Positions 38,466 through 48,395 of a stretch of DNA of 64,000 nucleotides are shown here, one piece after another. This DNA comes from Gammaproteobacteria bacterium (lineage in GTDB: Bacteria > Pseudomonadota > Gammaproteobacteria > HTCC5015). The notes under the pieces were generated by a model. It was not told where the DNA came from, did no database searches, and saw nothing but the letters and a program-made list of their open reading frames with translations. How positions within the stretch are numbered: position 1 is the first letter of the stretch; each line of letters opens with the position of its first letter. The stretch spans positions 62,001 to 126,000 of the forward strand of contig JAFGLM010000016.1 in NCBI GenBank assembly GCA_016928055.1. The letters are read 5' to 3'. A program made the position numbers and the translations under genes.

Positions 38466-38812
38466 AGAGAAGCCGGCCTGTAAGCCGGGTTCTGTCGAGG
38501 GTAATCATTCATCTGGGATGAGCGTCGCCGCCCACCTCTAGCGACCTACCCGAAAGCTACGCGGGCCGCGTATAGGCTTTCCTATTTGGTCTTGCTCCGG
38601 GTGGGGTTTGCCCTGCCACTACTGTTGCCAGTAGCGCGGTGCGCTCTTACCGCACCATTTCACCCTTACCCAGCCGTTGGCCAGGCGGTATATTTTCTGT
38701 GGCACTTTCCATAGGCTTGCGCCTTCCAGGCATTACCTGGCACCCTGCCCTGTGGAGCCCGGACTTTCCTCCCCGCAGTAAACTGCGAAGCGATTACCCG
38801 GCCGGCTTCTCT
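38466..38812 (-). ncRNA. rnpB: RNase P RNA (type A)
   Basis: This is the catalytic RNA that matures the 5' ends of tRNAs, about 347 bases on the minus strand. Universal elements are visible: GGGGAGGAAAGTCCGGGCTCC shortly after the 5' end, and near the 3' end ACAGAACCCGGCTTACAGGCCGGC. The two ends pair perfectly over 13 bases (38800-38812 with 38466-38478), forming helix P1. A TATGGT -10 (38821-38826) lies eight bases upstream of the 5' end, and a T-rich stretch (TTCTGTTTTATG) follows the 3' end. A small hairpin at 38860-38878 separates it from the upstream methyltransferase gene. Confidence 0.96.
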
Positions 38813-38891
38813 AACTCGCAACCATACAGCATGCGCCGCACCCGGAACAGTCTCCAGGCAGGCGACTAGTCATCGCCTTTATAAACAAGTT

Positions 38892-39725
38892 CTACTTCTC
38901 AGCAACGATATACACTACCCAACCGGCATCGGCATCGAGTTTCTCAACAGGATAAAACTCGTCGGTTTCCTCGTCCTTCTCGTCATCCCAACCTTGGGAA
39001 TAGACGGTGACTTTTTTAAACCCGGCTTCTGCCAATAATTCCCGAAGCTCAGGCATCGACCACAAGCGCCAGTCGTAAGTAAACGCTTCGCGCATTTCAG
39101 AACCGTCATCAAACAAAAAATGGATGTGCGCACGCATATGCCCGCTCAGCGGATCATATTCAGCCTGATCCCAGATATAGGAGAAACCATCCTGTTCAGT
39201 TTCCTCTTCCATCTCTTCGTACGCTTCATATCCGCCAAAAGCATCCAGAAAAAAGATACCGCCATCATTCAAAGCAGCACGTACTTTTGCAAAATACTCA
39301 CGCAGCAACGGTCGTGTTTTAAAGCACCAGTAACTGAAATTCATCGCTAAAACCGCATCGACCGGTTTCACGTCAACTTCCAGTACATTTTGATTCAATA
39401 ATGAAACACGCGTCGCCTGTTCGGGTTTAAGTTTGGCGATATGGTGCTGACGGCCCCATTCGAGTACATCAGCATCCAGATCGACGCCGATGGCGGTATT
39501 GTCTTCATGTCGACGCACCCACTCGCAGGCTGAGTTGGCGGTACCACAAAAATCTTCGCGCATCGATCGCGCATCACGACCTCGAATTGCTTTAAACGTG
39601 TCCTGAACAAAATCCGTTTCAAATTCAACATTTTGCACCGACGCTTCGTACAAAACATGGCGATCCGCTGTTGCCGCCATGCCAGGCTTGTTTCTTTTCT
39701 GTTTTTTGTGTTTTTTACGACTCAT
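38892..39725 (-). CDS. SAM-dependent class I methyltransferase
   Basis: The product has 277 residues. A very basic N terminus (SRKKHKKQKRNKPG) is followed by a class I methyltransferase fold: the SAM loop appears as REDFCGTANSACEW, then GVDLDADVLEWG, LLNQNVLEV and ALNDGGIFFLDAFGG. The substrate is not evident; the basic tail might bind nucleic acid, which is inference. It overlaps the dusA stop by 11 bases, so it is probably co-transcribed with dusA. Confidence 0.8.
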   Translation of the reverse strand: MSRKKHKKQKRNKPGMAATADRHVLYEASVQNVEFETDFVQDTFKAIRGRDARSMREDFCGTANSACEWVRRHEDNTAIGVDLDADVLEWGRQHHIAKLKPEQATRVSLLNQNVLEVDVKPVDAVLAMNFSYWCFKTRPLLREYFAKVRAALNDGGIFFLDAFGGYEAYEEMEEETEQDGFSYIWDQAEYDPLSGHMRAHIHFLFDDGSEMREAFTYDWRLWSMPELRELLAEAGFKKVTVYSQGWDDEKDEETDEFYPVEKLDADAGWVVYIVAEK

Positions 39726-40728
39726 TAACCATTGCTCCTGTGGTATTTTCTTGCGGCATTCTCACTTTTCTCAACGCCTCGGTTATTACCTCAATCCCCG
39801 CATCCGGTTCAACCGCATGTTCGCTTAAATGACGACGCCATTGTTTTGCTCCGGGACAACCCTGAAAAAGCCCCATCATATGCTGCGTCATCCGATTCAG
39901 GTGTACACCCTTTGCCAGTTGTTCCTCAACATAGGGCAAATAACGCGCGACTATTTCCGCTCGCTCGGGAATAACAGTACTTCGATTGAACACGGCGCTT
40001 TGTACATCAATCAATGCGTAAGGATTCTGATACGCTTCACGGCCCACCATCGTACCATCTACAAAACCAAGATGCTCGACAACATCCGCGGTGTTCATGA
40101 TACCGCCGTTAATTACAATTTCCAGTTGTGGAAATTCCTGTTTCAGACGATAGACATAATCATAACGCAAGGGCGGAATTTCACGATTCTCTTTAGGACT
40201 CAACCCCGACAACCAGGCCTTGCGTGCATGCACAATCACGGTTCCACAACCCGCCTTGGCGATACAGGCAACAAAATTCTGCAGTGGTGCATGGCCTTCC
40301 ATTTTATCGATGCCCAGTCGCGTTTTCACAGTAACCGGAATGCTGACCTTAGCTTGCATCGCAGACACACAATCGGCAACAAGATCCGGTTCTGCCATCA
40401 AACAGGCACCAAATGCGCCTGCCTGGACACGATCACTCGGGCAACCGACGTTGATATTGACTTCATCGTAGCCGAAATCCTGTGCGATTTCTGCGCAGCG
40501 TGCCATAGCATTCGGTTCGTTACCACCCAGCTGCAATGCCAGCGGTTTCTCAAAAGGATTAAACATCAACAACTGATCGACATCACCATGTATGAGCGCC
40601 GCCGCTGCAACCATTTCCGAATACAGCAACGCATCCGGAAAAAGCAATCTTAACCAGTAACGGCAATGCTGGTCCGTCCAGTCCAGCATGGGAGCAATAC
40701 AAAAACGTCTATCCAGATTATCAGTCAC
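39715..40728 (-). CDS. dusA: tRNA-dihydrouridine synthase A
   Basis: The product has 337 residues. This FMN enzyme reduces uridines in the tRNA D-loop (U20). APMLDWTDQHCRYWLRLL is the DusA start, then LQLGGNEP, EVNINVGCPSDRVQAGAFGACLM with the catalytic Cys, and KTRLGID. The GTG at 40728 (VTDNLDRRF) was chosen; it overlaps the yjbQ stop by eight bases. A TTG eight codons upstream is also open. Confidence 0.93.
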   Translation of the reverse strand: MTDNLDRRFCIAPMLDWTDQHCRYWLRLLFPDALLYSEMVAAAALIHGDVDQLLMFNPFEKPLALQLGGNEPNAMARCAEIAQDFGYDEVNINVGCPSDRVQAGAFGACLMAEPDLVADCVSAMQAKVSIPVTVKTRLGIDKMEGHAPLQNFVACIAKAGCGTVIVHARKAWLSGLSPKENREIPPLRYDYVYRLKQEFPQLEIVINGGIMNTADVVEHLGFVDGTMVGREAYQNPYALIDVQSAVFNRSTVIPERAEIVARYLPYVEEQLAKGVHLNRMTQHMMGLFQGCPGAKQWRRHLSEHAVEPDAGIEVITEALRKVRMPQENTTGAMVNES

Positions 40729-41149
40729 TTTTTTCGCCGTAAGCAGTAACAATTACTTTGCGACTAGACGCGTGATAACGATGCTCATAGACGAACACAC
40801 CCTGCCATACCCCTAAGGCAAGCCGACGATTGGCGATCGGCAAGACCAAGTCTGTTTGCGTCAGAACTGATCGAATATGCGCCGACATATCATCCGGTCC
40901 CTCAGTTCTGTGTTGATACATCGCATCGCCATCGGGGGCCGCCCTGGCAAAAAACTCTTCAAGGTCTTTACGCACAGTTGAATCGGCATTTTCACAAACG
41001 ATCAGCGATGCACTGGTATGCTGGATAAACACATGGCACAAACCTGTTTCAATTTCGCCGGCGGTGACCACGGCCTGAATCTCACGGGTGATTTCATAGG
41101 TCCCGCGTCGGCCCGTTGCAACCTGTAAATTTCGTTGGTAGAACATCAT
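40721..41149 (-). CDS. yjbQ: YjbQ / UPF0047 family protein
   Basis: The product has 142 residues, a complete UPF0047 (YjbQ) protein. Signatures are GLCHVFIQHTSASLIVCENAD, YQHRTEGPDDMSAHIRSVL and LGVWQGVFVYEHR; the His residues may bind metal. The family has weak thiamine-phosphate synthase activity in some members, but its main role is not settled. It overlaps ffh by one base and dusA by eight. Confidence 0.9.
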   Translation of the reverse strand: MMFYQRNLQVATGRRGTYEITREIQAVVTAGEIETGLCHVFIQHTSASLIVCENADSTVRKDLEEFFARAAPDGDAMYQHRTEGPDDMSAHIRSVLTQTDLVLPIANRRLALGVWQGVFVYEHRYHASSRKVIVTAYGEKSD

Positions 41150-42507
41150 TAAAACCCCATGCCGGGCGGCAATTTACCCTGCATCGTACGCAGCATATTT
41201 TGCATGCCACCCTTGGAAAATTTTTTCATCACTTTACTCATTTGCTTGTGTTGTTTCAGCAAGCGATTCACTTCCTGAATTTGCGCGCCGGAGCCATTTG
41301 CGATACGCCGCTTGCGCGAACCGTTAATGACTTCCGGCTTGCGACGTTCACCCGGTGTCATGGAATTAATAATAGCGATCATTTTGCGATTGTGATCATC
41401 GCCCATTTGCTGTGAGACAGCCTGCTGCATATTCGCCATGCCGGGCAACTTCGACATAATGCTGTTGATACCGCCAAGTTTTTGCATCGAAGCTAATTGC
41501 TCGCGCAAATCTTCCAGATCAAAGCCCCTGCCCTTCTTTAATTTATTCGCAAGTTGTTCAGATTTTTTTTCATCCAGTTTGGTTTGCGCCTCTTCAACCA
41601 GACTAAGTAAATCACCCATCCCCAGAATGCGGGATGCCAGACGTTCGGGATGAAATAATTCCAGTGCATCAATTTTTTCACCCATTCCCAAAAACTTAAT
41701 CGGCTTGCCGGTAATGTATCGAACCGATAACGCTACACCGCCACGCGCATCGCCGTCCACCTTGGTCAGTATGACTCCGGTCAATGGCAAGGCTGCATCG
41801 AATGCCCTGGCAATATTGACAGCATCCTGACCCACCATACTATCAATTACAAACAATGTTTCGACCGGTTGTGCTGCCTGATGCACAAGCCTGATCTCTT
41901 GCATCATTTCCTGATCGATATGCATCCGACCCGCGCTATCCAGAATCAGCACATCAACACTCTTCTTGCGTGCGGCATCGATAGCCGCTGAGGCGATTTT
42001 TGCAGGATTGTCTTTGCTGCTGCTCGGAAAAAATTGTACCTCTATCGATTCAGCTAAAATCGCCAACTGTTCAATTGCAGCCGGTCGATAAATATCACAA
42101 CTGGCGACCATGACTGATTTCTTTTGCCGCTGTTTTAAATAACAGGCCAGCTTGGCAACCGATGTAGTCTTACCGGCACCCTGTAATCCTGCTACCAGTA
42201 TTACTACAGGAGCTTGCGCCTTTAACTCCAGCGGCTGGGACTCCGAACCCATTATTGCGATAAGTTCATCATTCACAATTTTGATAAAAGCCTGCCCGGG
42301 AGACAGGCTCTTCATCACTTCCGCTCCCAGCGCGCGTTCTTTAACACCGGCAATAAAGGCTTTGATAACCGGCAATGCCACGTCCGCTTCCAATAGTGCC
42401 TTGCGCACATCGCGAACGGCCTGTTCAATATTCTCTGCAGTCAGCCGGCCACTACCGCCGACCGAACGAAGAACAGATGTCATGCGATCGGTTAATTTGT
42501 TAAACAT
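41149..42507 (-). CDS. ffh: Signal recognition particle protein Ffh
   Basis: The product has 452 residues. The GTPase binds signal sequences and 4.5S RNA for co-translational targeting. The NG domain has GLQGAGKTTSVAKLA, DSAGRMHIDQEMM, TKVDGDARGG and GMGEKIDALELF. The C-terminal M domain is rich in Met, with SGAQIQEVNRLLKQ-type SRP RNA-binding residues (RKRRIANGSG). The ffh neighbourhood with ypjD- and corB-like genes (divergent, at 43.5-45.7 kb) matches E. coli. Confidence 0.97.
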   Translation of the reverse strand: MFNKLTDRMTSVLRSVGGSGRLTAENIEQAVRDVRKALLEADVALPVIKAFIAGVKERALGAEVMKSLSPGQAFIKIVNDELIAIMGSESQPLELKAQAPVVILVAGLQGAGKTTSVAKLACYLKQRQKKSVMVASCDIYRPAAIEQLAILAESIEVQFFPSSSKDNPAKIASAAIDAARKKSVDVLILDSAGRMHIDQEMMQEIRLVHQAAQPVETLFVIDSMVGQDAVNIARAFDAALPLTGVILTKVDGDARGGVALSVRYITGKPIKFLGMGEKIDALELFHPERLASRILGMGDLLSLVEEAQTKLDEKKSEQLANKLKKGRGFDLEDLREQLASMQKLGGINSIMSKLPGMANMQQAVSQQMGDDHNRKMIAIINSMTPGERRKPEVINGSRKRRIANGSGAQIQEVNRLLKQHKQMSKVMKKFSKGGMQNMLRTMQGKLPPGMGF

Positions 42508-42570
42508 GTAATTTCACTTTGGTCTGAGAGTAAATATCAGGATCAGGATAATTAAACACTGCAGGTGGGA

Positions 42571-43335
42571 CTAGAGAATCAATATTTCGTCACCCTTTAG
42601 TTGCCGCAAATTCAGCGCAGGCATTGCAGCACAGCATTCCTGCATAATCAGCGCCTCATTTCCCGGCTTTAAATGCGAAATTAAAATTTGCGTTGTAATT
42701 TTAAGTTTCGCCAGGTCATCTTGTAGTGTTGCGGGGCAATAGTGCCTGGACACATCCGCCAGGTGCCGGTCTTTGTTGGCAAACGCGCACTCCACTAGCA
42801 GATATTTCAAATCATTAATCTGGTTGAGCGCATGCCACAATCCGTCATTCGTTGAAGTATCTCCGCTAAACGCAATAGACCCGGCATCGGTGCTAATGCA
42901 ATAACCCGCCGCCGGAACCGTATGGCTGGCCGGCAACATGGTAATTTTACGACCACTAATCTCTACACTTTCGCCAAGTCTAAGCGGCACGTAACGCATA
43001 CTGGGGTGTTCTTTATCGGGTAATTCTGCGAAATCCGGCCATATCTTCCAGTTAAAAATGTGCTGCTGAATCGCTGCCAGAGTTTCCGGCAAGGCGTGTA
43101 CGGTCAAGGCTTTGTCAGCGAAGCCAAGCAAGGTATCCACCAATAGAGGTAAACCGGCAATATGATCGAGGTGAGAATGGGTTAAAAATATATGCCGGAT
43201 AGCACGCAATTCATCCAGGCACAAATCACCAACGCCCGTACCTGCATCAATCAAAATATCGTTATCCAACAAGAAACTTGTTGTGCGTAGCGCGGAACCA
43301 ATACCTCCGCTACAACCCAGTACTCGCAGTTTCAT
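42571..43335 (-). CDS. MBL-fold hydrolase, class II cyclic-nucleotide phosphodiesterase-like
   Basis: The product has 254 residues from the ATG at 43335 (MKLRVLGCSGGIG); the frame is open 34 codons further upstream without family similarity. The metallo-beta-lactamase motif HSHLDHIAG binds the metals, with further ligands in ASHT, SGDTSTND and ISHLKPG. GCSGGIGSALRTTSFLLD and the overall layout resemble class II 3',5'-cyclic-nucleotide phosphodiesterases more than RNase Z. The substrate is not certain. Confidence 0.75.
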   Translation of the reverse strand: MKLRVLGCSGGIGSALRTTSFLLDNDILIDAGTGVGDLCLDELRAIRHIFLTHSHLDHIAGLPLLVDTLLGFADKALTVHALPETLAAIQQHIFNWKIWPDFAELPDKEHPSMRYVPLRLGESVEISGRKITMLPASHTVPAAGYCISTDAGSIAFSGDTSTNDGLWHALNQINDLKYLLVECAFANKDRHLADVSRHYCPATLQDDLAKLKITTQILISHLKPGNEALIMQECCAAMPALNLRQLKGDEILIL

Positions 43336-43533
43336 CGCCCTGACTTTGCTCTCCATGGTGTCCAACATGCTAACACAACGACAGATTCTGCCCCATATCC
43401 GGGACAAAATTGTATCCCAAAGCTCGTACTTGATCACAAAAAATGACGTGGAGCAGACAAACTATTAAGCTACCATATTGGTTTTAAGGTGAATATTTCA
43501 CAGAAAAATTCCATTTTTATATAAGGCGCAACT

Positions 43534-44340
43534 ATGGAATTAAACATCAGTACAATAATGCTCGCGATTACGGCGATTAGTTTTTATACACTGGTAATCA
43601 TCCTGGCCACATTACGCTGGAAACTCGCTAATGCCGGCAGGGTAAGCGGCCTGGGAACCACGCTATCACCACTATGGATCGCATTAATTCTGCACGCGCT
43701 GTTGTTGCATAACCTTATTTCAGTAGGCACCGAAATTAGTCTCGGTTTTGCTTCAAGCCTGACACTGTTTACCTGGTGTATTACGCTGGTTTCTGCTGTT
43801 GTTGCATTACGTGCCCGCCTCTTATTCCTTATCGTTATCACGTGCGTTTTCAGCTGTCTGAGTATTGTTGCAGCCCTGGTACTGCCCGTAAACACGGGCG
43901 TGATTGAACCGCTCTCTTTCAGTCTGGCCGTACATATCATTTTGTCAATATTGTCTTATAGTCTGCTCAGTATTGCTGCACTTATCTCCATACTGCTGGG
44001 TTTTCAGGATTACCAGTTGCACCACCACCAGCAAGGACAAATTTTAAAACTATTGCCTCCATTACAGAGCATGGAATCGCTGATGTTCCGTTTGATCGAG
44101 ACCGGATTTGTCTTACTGAGCTTTACCGTCATCAGCGGCTTTTTATTTGCCGATGACTGGTTCAATCACAAAATTGTATTTTCCATTATCGCCTGGCTGG
44201 TATTTCTGATTTTGCTGCTGGGTAGACATTTCGCCGGTTGGCGCGGCCGGAAAGCCATACGCTGGACTCTGGCCGGCATCGTCTCTTTGATGCTGGCTTT
44301 TTTTGGTACCAAACTGGTATTTGAGTTTATCCTCTCCTGA
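43534..44340 (+). CDS. CcsA-family membrane protein (YpjD-like)
   Basis: The product has 268 residues and about eight membrane segments, without a cleavable signal. It resembles the CcsA/HemX-type cytochrome c assembly family, in particular E. coli YpjD, which also lies between ffh and a corB-like gene. Typical features are the HIILSILSYSLLSIAAL helix and the conserved His in histidine-rich HHHQQG and GRHFAGWRG regions. A role in cytochrome assembly is not established for YpjD. AAGG lies seven bases before the ATG. Confidence 0.8.
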   Translation: MELNISTIMLAITAISFYTLVIILATLRWKLANAGRVSGLGTTLSPLWIALILHALLLHNLISVGTEISLGFASSLTLFTWCITLVSAVVALRARLLFLIVITCVFSCLSIVAALVLPVNTGVIEPLSFSLAVHIILSILSYSLLSIAALISILLGFQDYQLHHHQQGQILKLLPPLQSMESLMFRLIETGFVLLSFTVISGFLFADDWFNHKIVFSIIAWLVFLILLLGRHFAGWRGRKAIRWTLAGIVSLMLAFFGTKLVFEFILS

Positions 44341-44421
44341 CAGGAATTATTAAGCGTTCAAACAACCCGGTAATTCCGCTACACTGCGGTTTGGTACAGG
44401 TCATTCGGAGGATCGCTCTAC

Positions 44422-45735
44422 TTGGAAAATATTCCGCTTAGCATGTTGTTCGGTATTCTGGCCGGACTCATTCTGTTGTCTGCATTCTTCTCCGGTTCCG
44501 AAACCGCTTTGATGTCCATCAATCGATATCGCTTGCGCCATAAAGTACGGCAGGGGCATCGCGGCGCCATCCTGGTTAATAAGCTGCTCGCGCAGCCGGA
44601 TCGCCTGATTGGTTTAATTCTGCTTGGAAATAACCTGGCCAATATCCTTGCCTCAATGATAACGACTATTGTTACGTTAAGGTTTTATCCAGGTGAAGGC
44701 CCGTTGGCAATCGCCGCCGGAATACTCACTCTGGTTATTTTAATCTTTGCCGAAGTCGCACCAAAAACCCTTGCAGCACTACAACCTGAAATTCTTGCCT
44801 ACCCGGCCGCCTATATCTATACGCCGTTGCTCCGTATCGGTTATCCGCTGGTGTATGTTGTTAACTTGCTGGCTAATGGCGTATTAAAAATATTGGGCCT
44901 TAATAAAAACAAATCCTCCGGTTTCAGCTTGAGCCGCGAAGAACTCTCTACCGTGGTAAAAGAAGCCGGGGCCATGATCCCTAAACGGCATCGCAGCATG
45001 CTGTTAAATGTACTGCAGCTGGAACATGCCACCGTGGAAGATATTATGGTGCCGCGCAACGAGGTTGTCGGTATCGACCTGGATGACGACTGGGAAGACA
45101 TCGTTGACGAATTGCAGCGCGTAAAACACACACGTATCCCTGTTTACCGCGAAAGCATCGATCACGTTATTGGCATCCTGCATATCAAACATATCATTCG
45201 TTTGATTGCGGATGACAAACTTAACAAAGAACTGCTGACACAAGCAGTCACTGAACCCTATTTTATTCCGGAAGGCACACCTCTCACAACGCAATTACTG
45301 GCGTTTCAACGACTGAAAAATCGGCTGGCACTGGTGGTGGATGAATACGGCGATTTACTGGGACTGGTGACACTGGAAGATATCCTGGAAGAAATCGTCG
45401 GAGAATTCACTACCGACGTCCCAACTAATGTCAAGGAAATCCACCCGCAATCCGACGGCTCCTACCTGATTGATGGCGGTGTCCATATCCGCGATATTAA
45501 TCGTGTTCTGCACTGGTCACTACCAACCGACGGACCTAAAACACTGAACGGAATGATCCTTGAGCATATGGAAATGATTCCGGAACCGGGCACCAGTCTG
45601 ATATTGCATGGACAGGCGCTGGAAATTACCAAGACCTATAAAAACGCAGTGAAAATGGTCAAGGTTATCCCCGACTCACTCGCCAGAGTCCAAAAACAAT
45701 CGGGCCTGGCCGGCAACCCGGTAAACGGCGGCTAG
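44422..45735 (+). CDS. CorB/HlyC-CorC family membrane protein (YfjD-like)
   Basis: The product has 437 residues. An N-terminal DUF21 membrane domain (about 1-190, with FFSGSETALMSINRYRLRH and LLGNNLANILASM) is followed by a CBS pair (about 205-325, VEDIMVPRNEVVGID and HVIGILHIKHI) and a CorC/HlyC C-terminal domain. The family (CNNM/CorB) transports Mg2+ or regulates its efflux. The start is TTG at 44422: GGAGG lies ten bases upstream and the MENI start matches relatives; the first ATG is seven codons later and too far from the site. Confidence 0.9.
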   Translation: MENIPLSMLFGILAGLILLSAFFSGSETALMSINRYRLRHKVRQGHRGAILVNKLLAQPDRLIGLILLGNNLANILASMITTIVTLRFYPGEGPLAIAAGILTLVILIFAEVAPKTLAALQPEILAYPAAYIYTPLLRIGYPLVYVVNLLANGVLKILGLNKNKSSGFSLSREELSTVVKEAGAMIPKRHRSMLLNVLQLEHATVEDIMVPRNEVVGIDLDDDWEDIVDELQRVKHTRIPVYRESIDHVIGILHIKHIIRLIADDKLNKELLTQAVTEPYFIPEGTPLTTQLLAFQRLKNRLALVVDEYGDLLGLVTLEDILEEIVGEFTTDVPTNVKEIHPQSDGSYLIDGGVHIRDINRVLHWSLPTDGPKTLNGMILEHMEMIPEPGTSLILHGQALEITKTYKNAVKMVKVIPDSLARVQKQSGLAGNPVNGG

Positions 45736-45749
45736 TTAAGCAATACCCA

Positions 45750-47105
45750 ATGGCAAAACCCAAACGACAATATCGTTGTAGCGAATGCGGCGCCATAACA
45801 TTGCAATGGGCCGGACAATGCGGCGATTGCGGCTCCTGGAATACATTAGAGGAAGCGCAACTGGAATCCGCGACAACAAAGAAACGTCCGCAAGGCCTGA
45901 CCCAGGCCGGCAACAAACTCTCACTGTTAACCGAAATCAATCTGGAGCAAACCATAAGACGTTCCACGGGTATCGATGAACTGGACCGTGTTCTGGGTGG
46001 CGGACTGGTTGATGGCGCGGTCATCCTGCTGGGAGGCGATCCGGGCATCGGCAAATCAACTCTGTTATTGCAGGCGTTGGCCAAATTATCGCCTGAGCGA
46101 CGCTGTCTGTACGTCAGCGGTGAAGAATCCTTGCAGCAAATATCGCTGCGTGCGCAGCGCTTGCGTCTGCGGGTACCTGACCTGAAATTAATGACCGAGA
46201 CCTGCGTTGAGCGCATTGTCGATATGGCCAAAGAAGAGGCGCCGCAAGTGGTCGTCATTGATTCCATTCAAACGATGTATACAGAAGAACTGGGTTCAGC
46301 TCCCGGTTCGGTGGCGCAAGTGCGTGAGTCGGCCGCGCAACTGGTGCGCTATGCCAAGAGCAATGATGTTGCTGTGCTGATCGTGGGTCACGTTACCAAA
46401 GAAGGCGCGCTGGCCGGTCCGCGTGTGCTGGAACACATGGTGGATACGGTGTTGTATTTTGAAGGCGATGCCGGTGATCGCTATCGCGTGATTCGTGCGG
46501 TTAAAAACCGTTTTGGCGCCGTCAATGAGTTGGGCGTCTTTGCGATGCTGGACAGCGGTCTGAAACCGGTCAGCAATCCTTCGGCCATTTTTTTGTCGCG
46601 CCATGAAAAACCGATTCCCGGCAGCATTATCACCGTAACCATGGAAGGCACCCGTCCTTTGTTGGTTGAAGTACAGGCGCTGGTTGATGAAAGCTCGCTC
46701 AGTCAACCTCGGCGGGTAACGCTCGGTTTGGACCAGAATCGACTGGCTATGCTGATAGCTGTGATGCACCGGCATGCAGCACTGGCACTGTTCAATCAGG
46801 ATGTCTTTGTCAATGTCGTCGGTGGCGTGCGTGTTAACGAAACCGCTGCTGATCTGGCCGTGATGCTGGCAACCTTATCCAGTTATCGCGATCGCCCCCT
46901 GTCGCCGCAACGGATCGCCTTTGGCGAAATAGGCCTGGCAGGCGAGATTCGCCCGGTACCGAATGGACAGGAACGCTTGCGGGCTGCAGCCAAACACGGT
47001 TTTAAGCAGGCAATAATACCGCAAGCCAATCGACCGAAAGACCCGCCTAGGGATATGGAAATCATCGCCGTTCAACATGTCAAAGAAGTGCTGGATTACT
47101 GCTAG
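45750..47105 (+). CDS. radA: DNA repair protein RadA
   Basis: The product has 451 residues. It helps branch migration in recombination. The N-terminal zinc finger has C10, C13, C24 and C27. The RecA-like core carries Walker A GGDPGIGKST and the RadA-specific KNRFG motif. A Lon-protease-like C-terminal domain ends the protein. It begins 14 bases after the corB-like stop, so the two may share a transcript. Confidence 0.97.
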   Translation: MAKPKRQYRCSECGAITLQWAGQCGDCGSWNTLEEAQLESATTKKRPQGLTQAGNKLSLLTEINLEQTIRRSTGIDELDRVLGGGLVDGAVILLGGDPGIGKSTLLLQALAKLSPERRCLYVSGEESLQQISLRAQRLRLRVPDLKLMTETCVERIVDMAKEEAPQVVVIDSIQTMYTEELGSAPGSVAQVRESAAQLVRYAKSNDVAVLIVGHVTKEGALAGPRVLEHMVDTVLYFEGDAGDRYRVIRAVKNRFGAVNELGVFAMLDSGLKPVSNPSAIFLSRHEKPIPGSIITVTMEGTRPLLVEVQALVDESSLSQPRRVTLGLDQNRLAMLIAVMHRHAALALFNQDVFVNVVGGVRVNETAADLAVMLATLSSYRDRPLSPQRIAFGEIGLAGEIRPVPNGQERLRAAAKHGFKQAIIPQANRPKDPPRDMEIIAVQHVKEVLDYC

Positions 47106-47184
47106 CCAGTTCATGCAATTTCGGATTATTTGACCATTTAATGCGTAGCCGGTAAGTTACGCCCTCCGTGCGGGAATCATAGTA

Positions 47185-47439
47185 ATGGCAAATAAAAAAA
47201 CAGATAGTTTTGAAAAAAATCTGACCACGCTTGAATCGCTGATCGACAAGCTCGAACAGGGCGATTTACCGCTGGAACAGGCATTAAAAGAATTTGAACA
47301 GGGTATCAAGCTCGCACGTCAATGCCAGAAGGAACTGCAAGTCGCTGAGCAAAAAATTGAAATTTTGCTGCAAAAGACTACCGATGCAGCGCCACAAACT
47401 TACTCAGCGGATAGCGGAGCAGACGAACTGGATGACTAG
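47185..47439 (+). CDS. xseB: Exodeoxyribonuclease VII small subunit
   Basis: The product has 84 residues, a helical pair with FEKNLTTLESLIDKLEQGDLPLEQALKEFEQGIKLARQCQKEL, cited in part here, which is the XseB signature. It partners the large subunit XseA (not in the window). Its stop overlaps the ispA start by eight bases; xseB-ispA-dxs is the standard gammaproteobacterial order. Confidence 0.96.
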   Translation: MANKKTDSFEKNLTTLESLIDKLEQGDLPLEQALKEFEQGIKLARQCQKELQVAEQKIEILLQKTTDAAPQTYSADSGADELDD

Positions 47440-48346
47440 CCTGCAGGATTCAGGTGCCGGTACCCTTGTACAGATTCAACAGCTCGCGGAATTGGCTGAG
47501 CAGGCGCTGGAACGCTACCTGCCCGCTGCCGCCAGCGCACCGACAAGATTACACGAAGCCATGCGTTACGCGGTCACCGGTGGCGGCAAACGTATCCGCC
47601 CGGTATTGGTCTATGCGACCGGCCAGGCGCTTGAAATGCCGGTTGAGCAACTGCATGGCCCGGCCTGCGCAGTTGAAATTATTCATGCCTATTCGTTGAT
47701 TCATGACGACCTGCCTGCCATGGACAACGACGATCTGCGACGCGGACGTCCCACTTGCCATAAAGCCTTTGATGAAGCGACAGCGATACTCGCCGGTGAT
47801 GCCCTGCAGGCACTGGCCTTTGAAGTATTGATCCAGGATCTCGCCGAACAATCACGTGCCCGCTATGGTTGCGAAATGGTATTAATGCTGGCCAGAGCGA
47901 CAGGCCATCTCGGGATGGCCGGCGGTCAAGCCATCGATTTAGCTGCGGTCAACCAAAAACTCGGCCTGGAAGAACTTGCGAATATGCATCGCCTGAAAAC
48001 CGGTGCCCTCATAGAAGCCTCCGTGTTATTACCCACTGTTTTTTGCGAAAAGATCAGCGATAAACAGAAACACGCCCTGCAGAAATACGCCCGTCAAATC
48101 GGTTTGGCATTTCAAATTCAGGACGATATTCTGGATGTGGTTGGCGATACCGAGACTCTTGGCAAGCCACAAGGTGCTGATCACGCACTCAACAAGCCGA
48201 CCTACTACTCGCTGTTAGGCCTGGAGGGCGCGCGCGCCAAGCTGCGCGATGTTCACAAGGCCGCGTTAGACGCTTTATCAGAGTTTGACCAGCCAGCAGA
48301 CCTGCTGCGCGGCATTGCCGATTATATTGTTGAACGCAGCCATTAG
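47432..48346 (+). CDS. ispA: Farnesyl diphosphate synthase IspA
   Basis: The product has 304 residues and makes farnesyl diphosphate for quinones and undecaprenyl phosphate. The first Asp-rich motif DDLPAMDNDD is at 92-101 and the second, DDILD, at 231-235; GGKRIRP (51-57) binds diphosphate. The ATG at 47432 overlaps xseB by eight bases; a longer open frame inside xseB has no family similarity. Confidence 0.96.
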   Translation: MTSLQDSGAGTLVQIQQLAELAEQALERYLPAAASAPTRLHEAMRYAVTGGGKRIRPVLVYATGQALEMPVEQLHGPACAVEIIHAYSLIHDDLPAMDNDDLRRGRPTCHKAFDEATAILAGDALQALAFEVLIQDLAEQSRARYGCEMVLMLARATGHLGMAGGQAIDLAAVNQKLGLEELANMHRLKTGALIEASVLLPTVFCEKISDKQKHALQKYARQIGLAFQIQDDILDVVGDTETLGKPQGADHALNKPTYYSLLGLEGARAKLRDVHKAALDALSEFDQPADLLRGIADYIVERSH

Positions 48347-48395
48347 ATTAAAACCAGGTAATCGGAAACCGTGACTTTGGAGTTAAAATAACGCG

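Noticed and set aside
39829..40653. Long open frame (274 codons) on the plus strand
   Set aside because: It is antisense to dusA, which has clear family motifs over the same bases; the translation resembles no family.
45665..46267. 200-codon frame on the minus strand
   Set aside because: It is antisense to the end of the corB-like gene and the start of radA, both well supported; the composition is Ser/Arg-rich as in shadow frames.
47294..47431. Longer IspA start inside xseB
   Set aside because: The extra 46 residues are the out-of-frame reading of xseB; the ATG at 47432 with an eight-base overlap is the standard arrangement.
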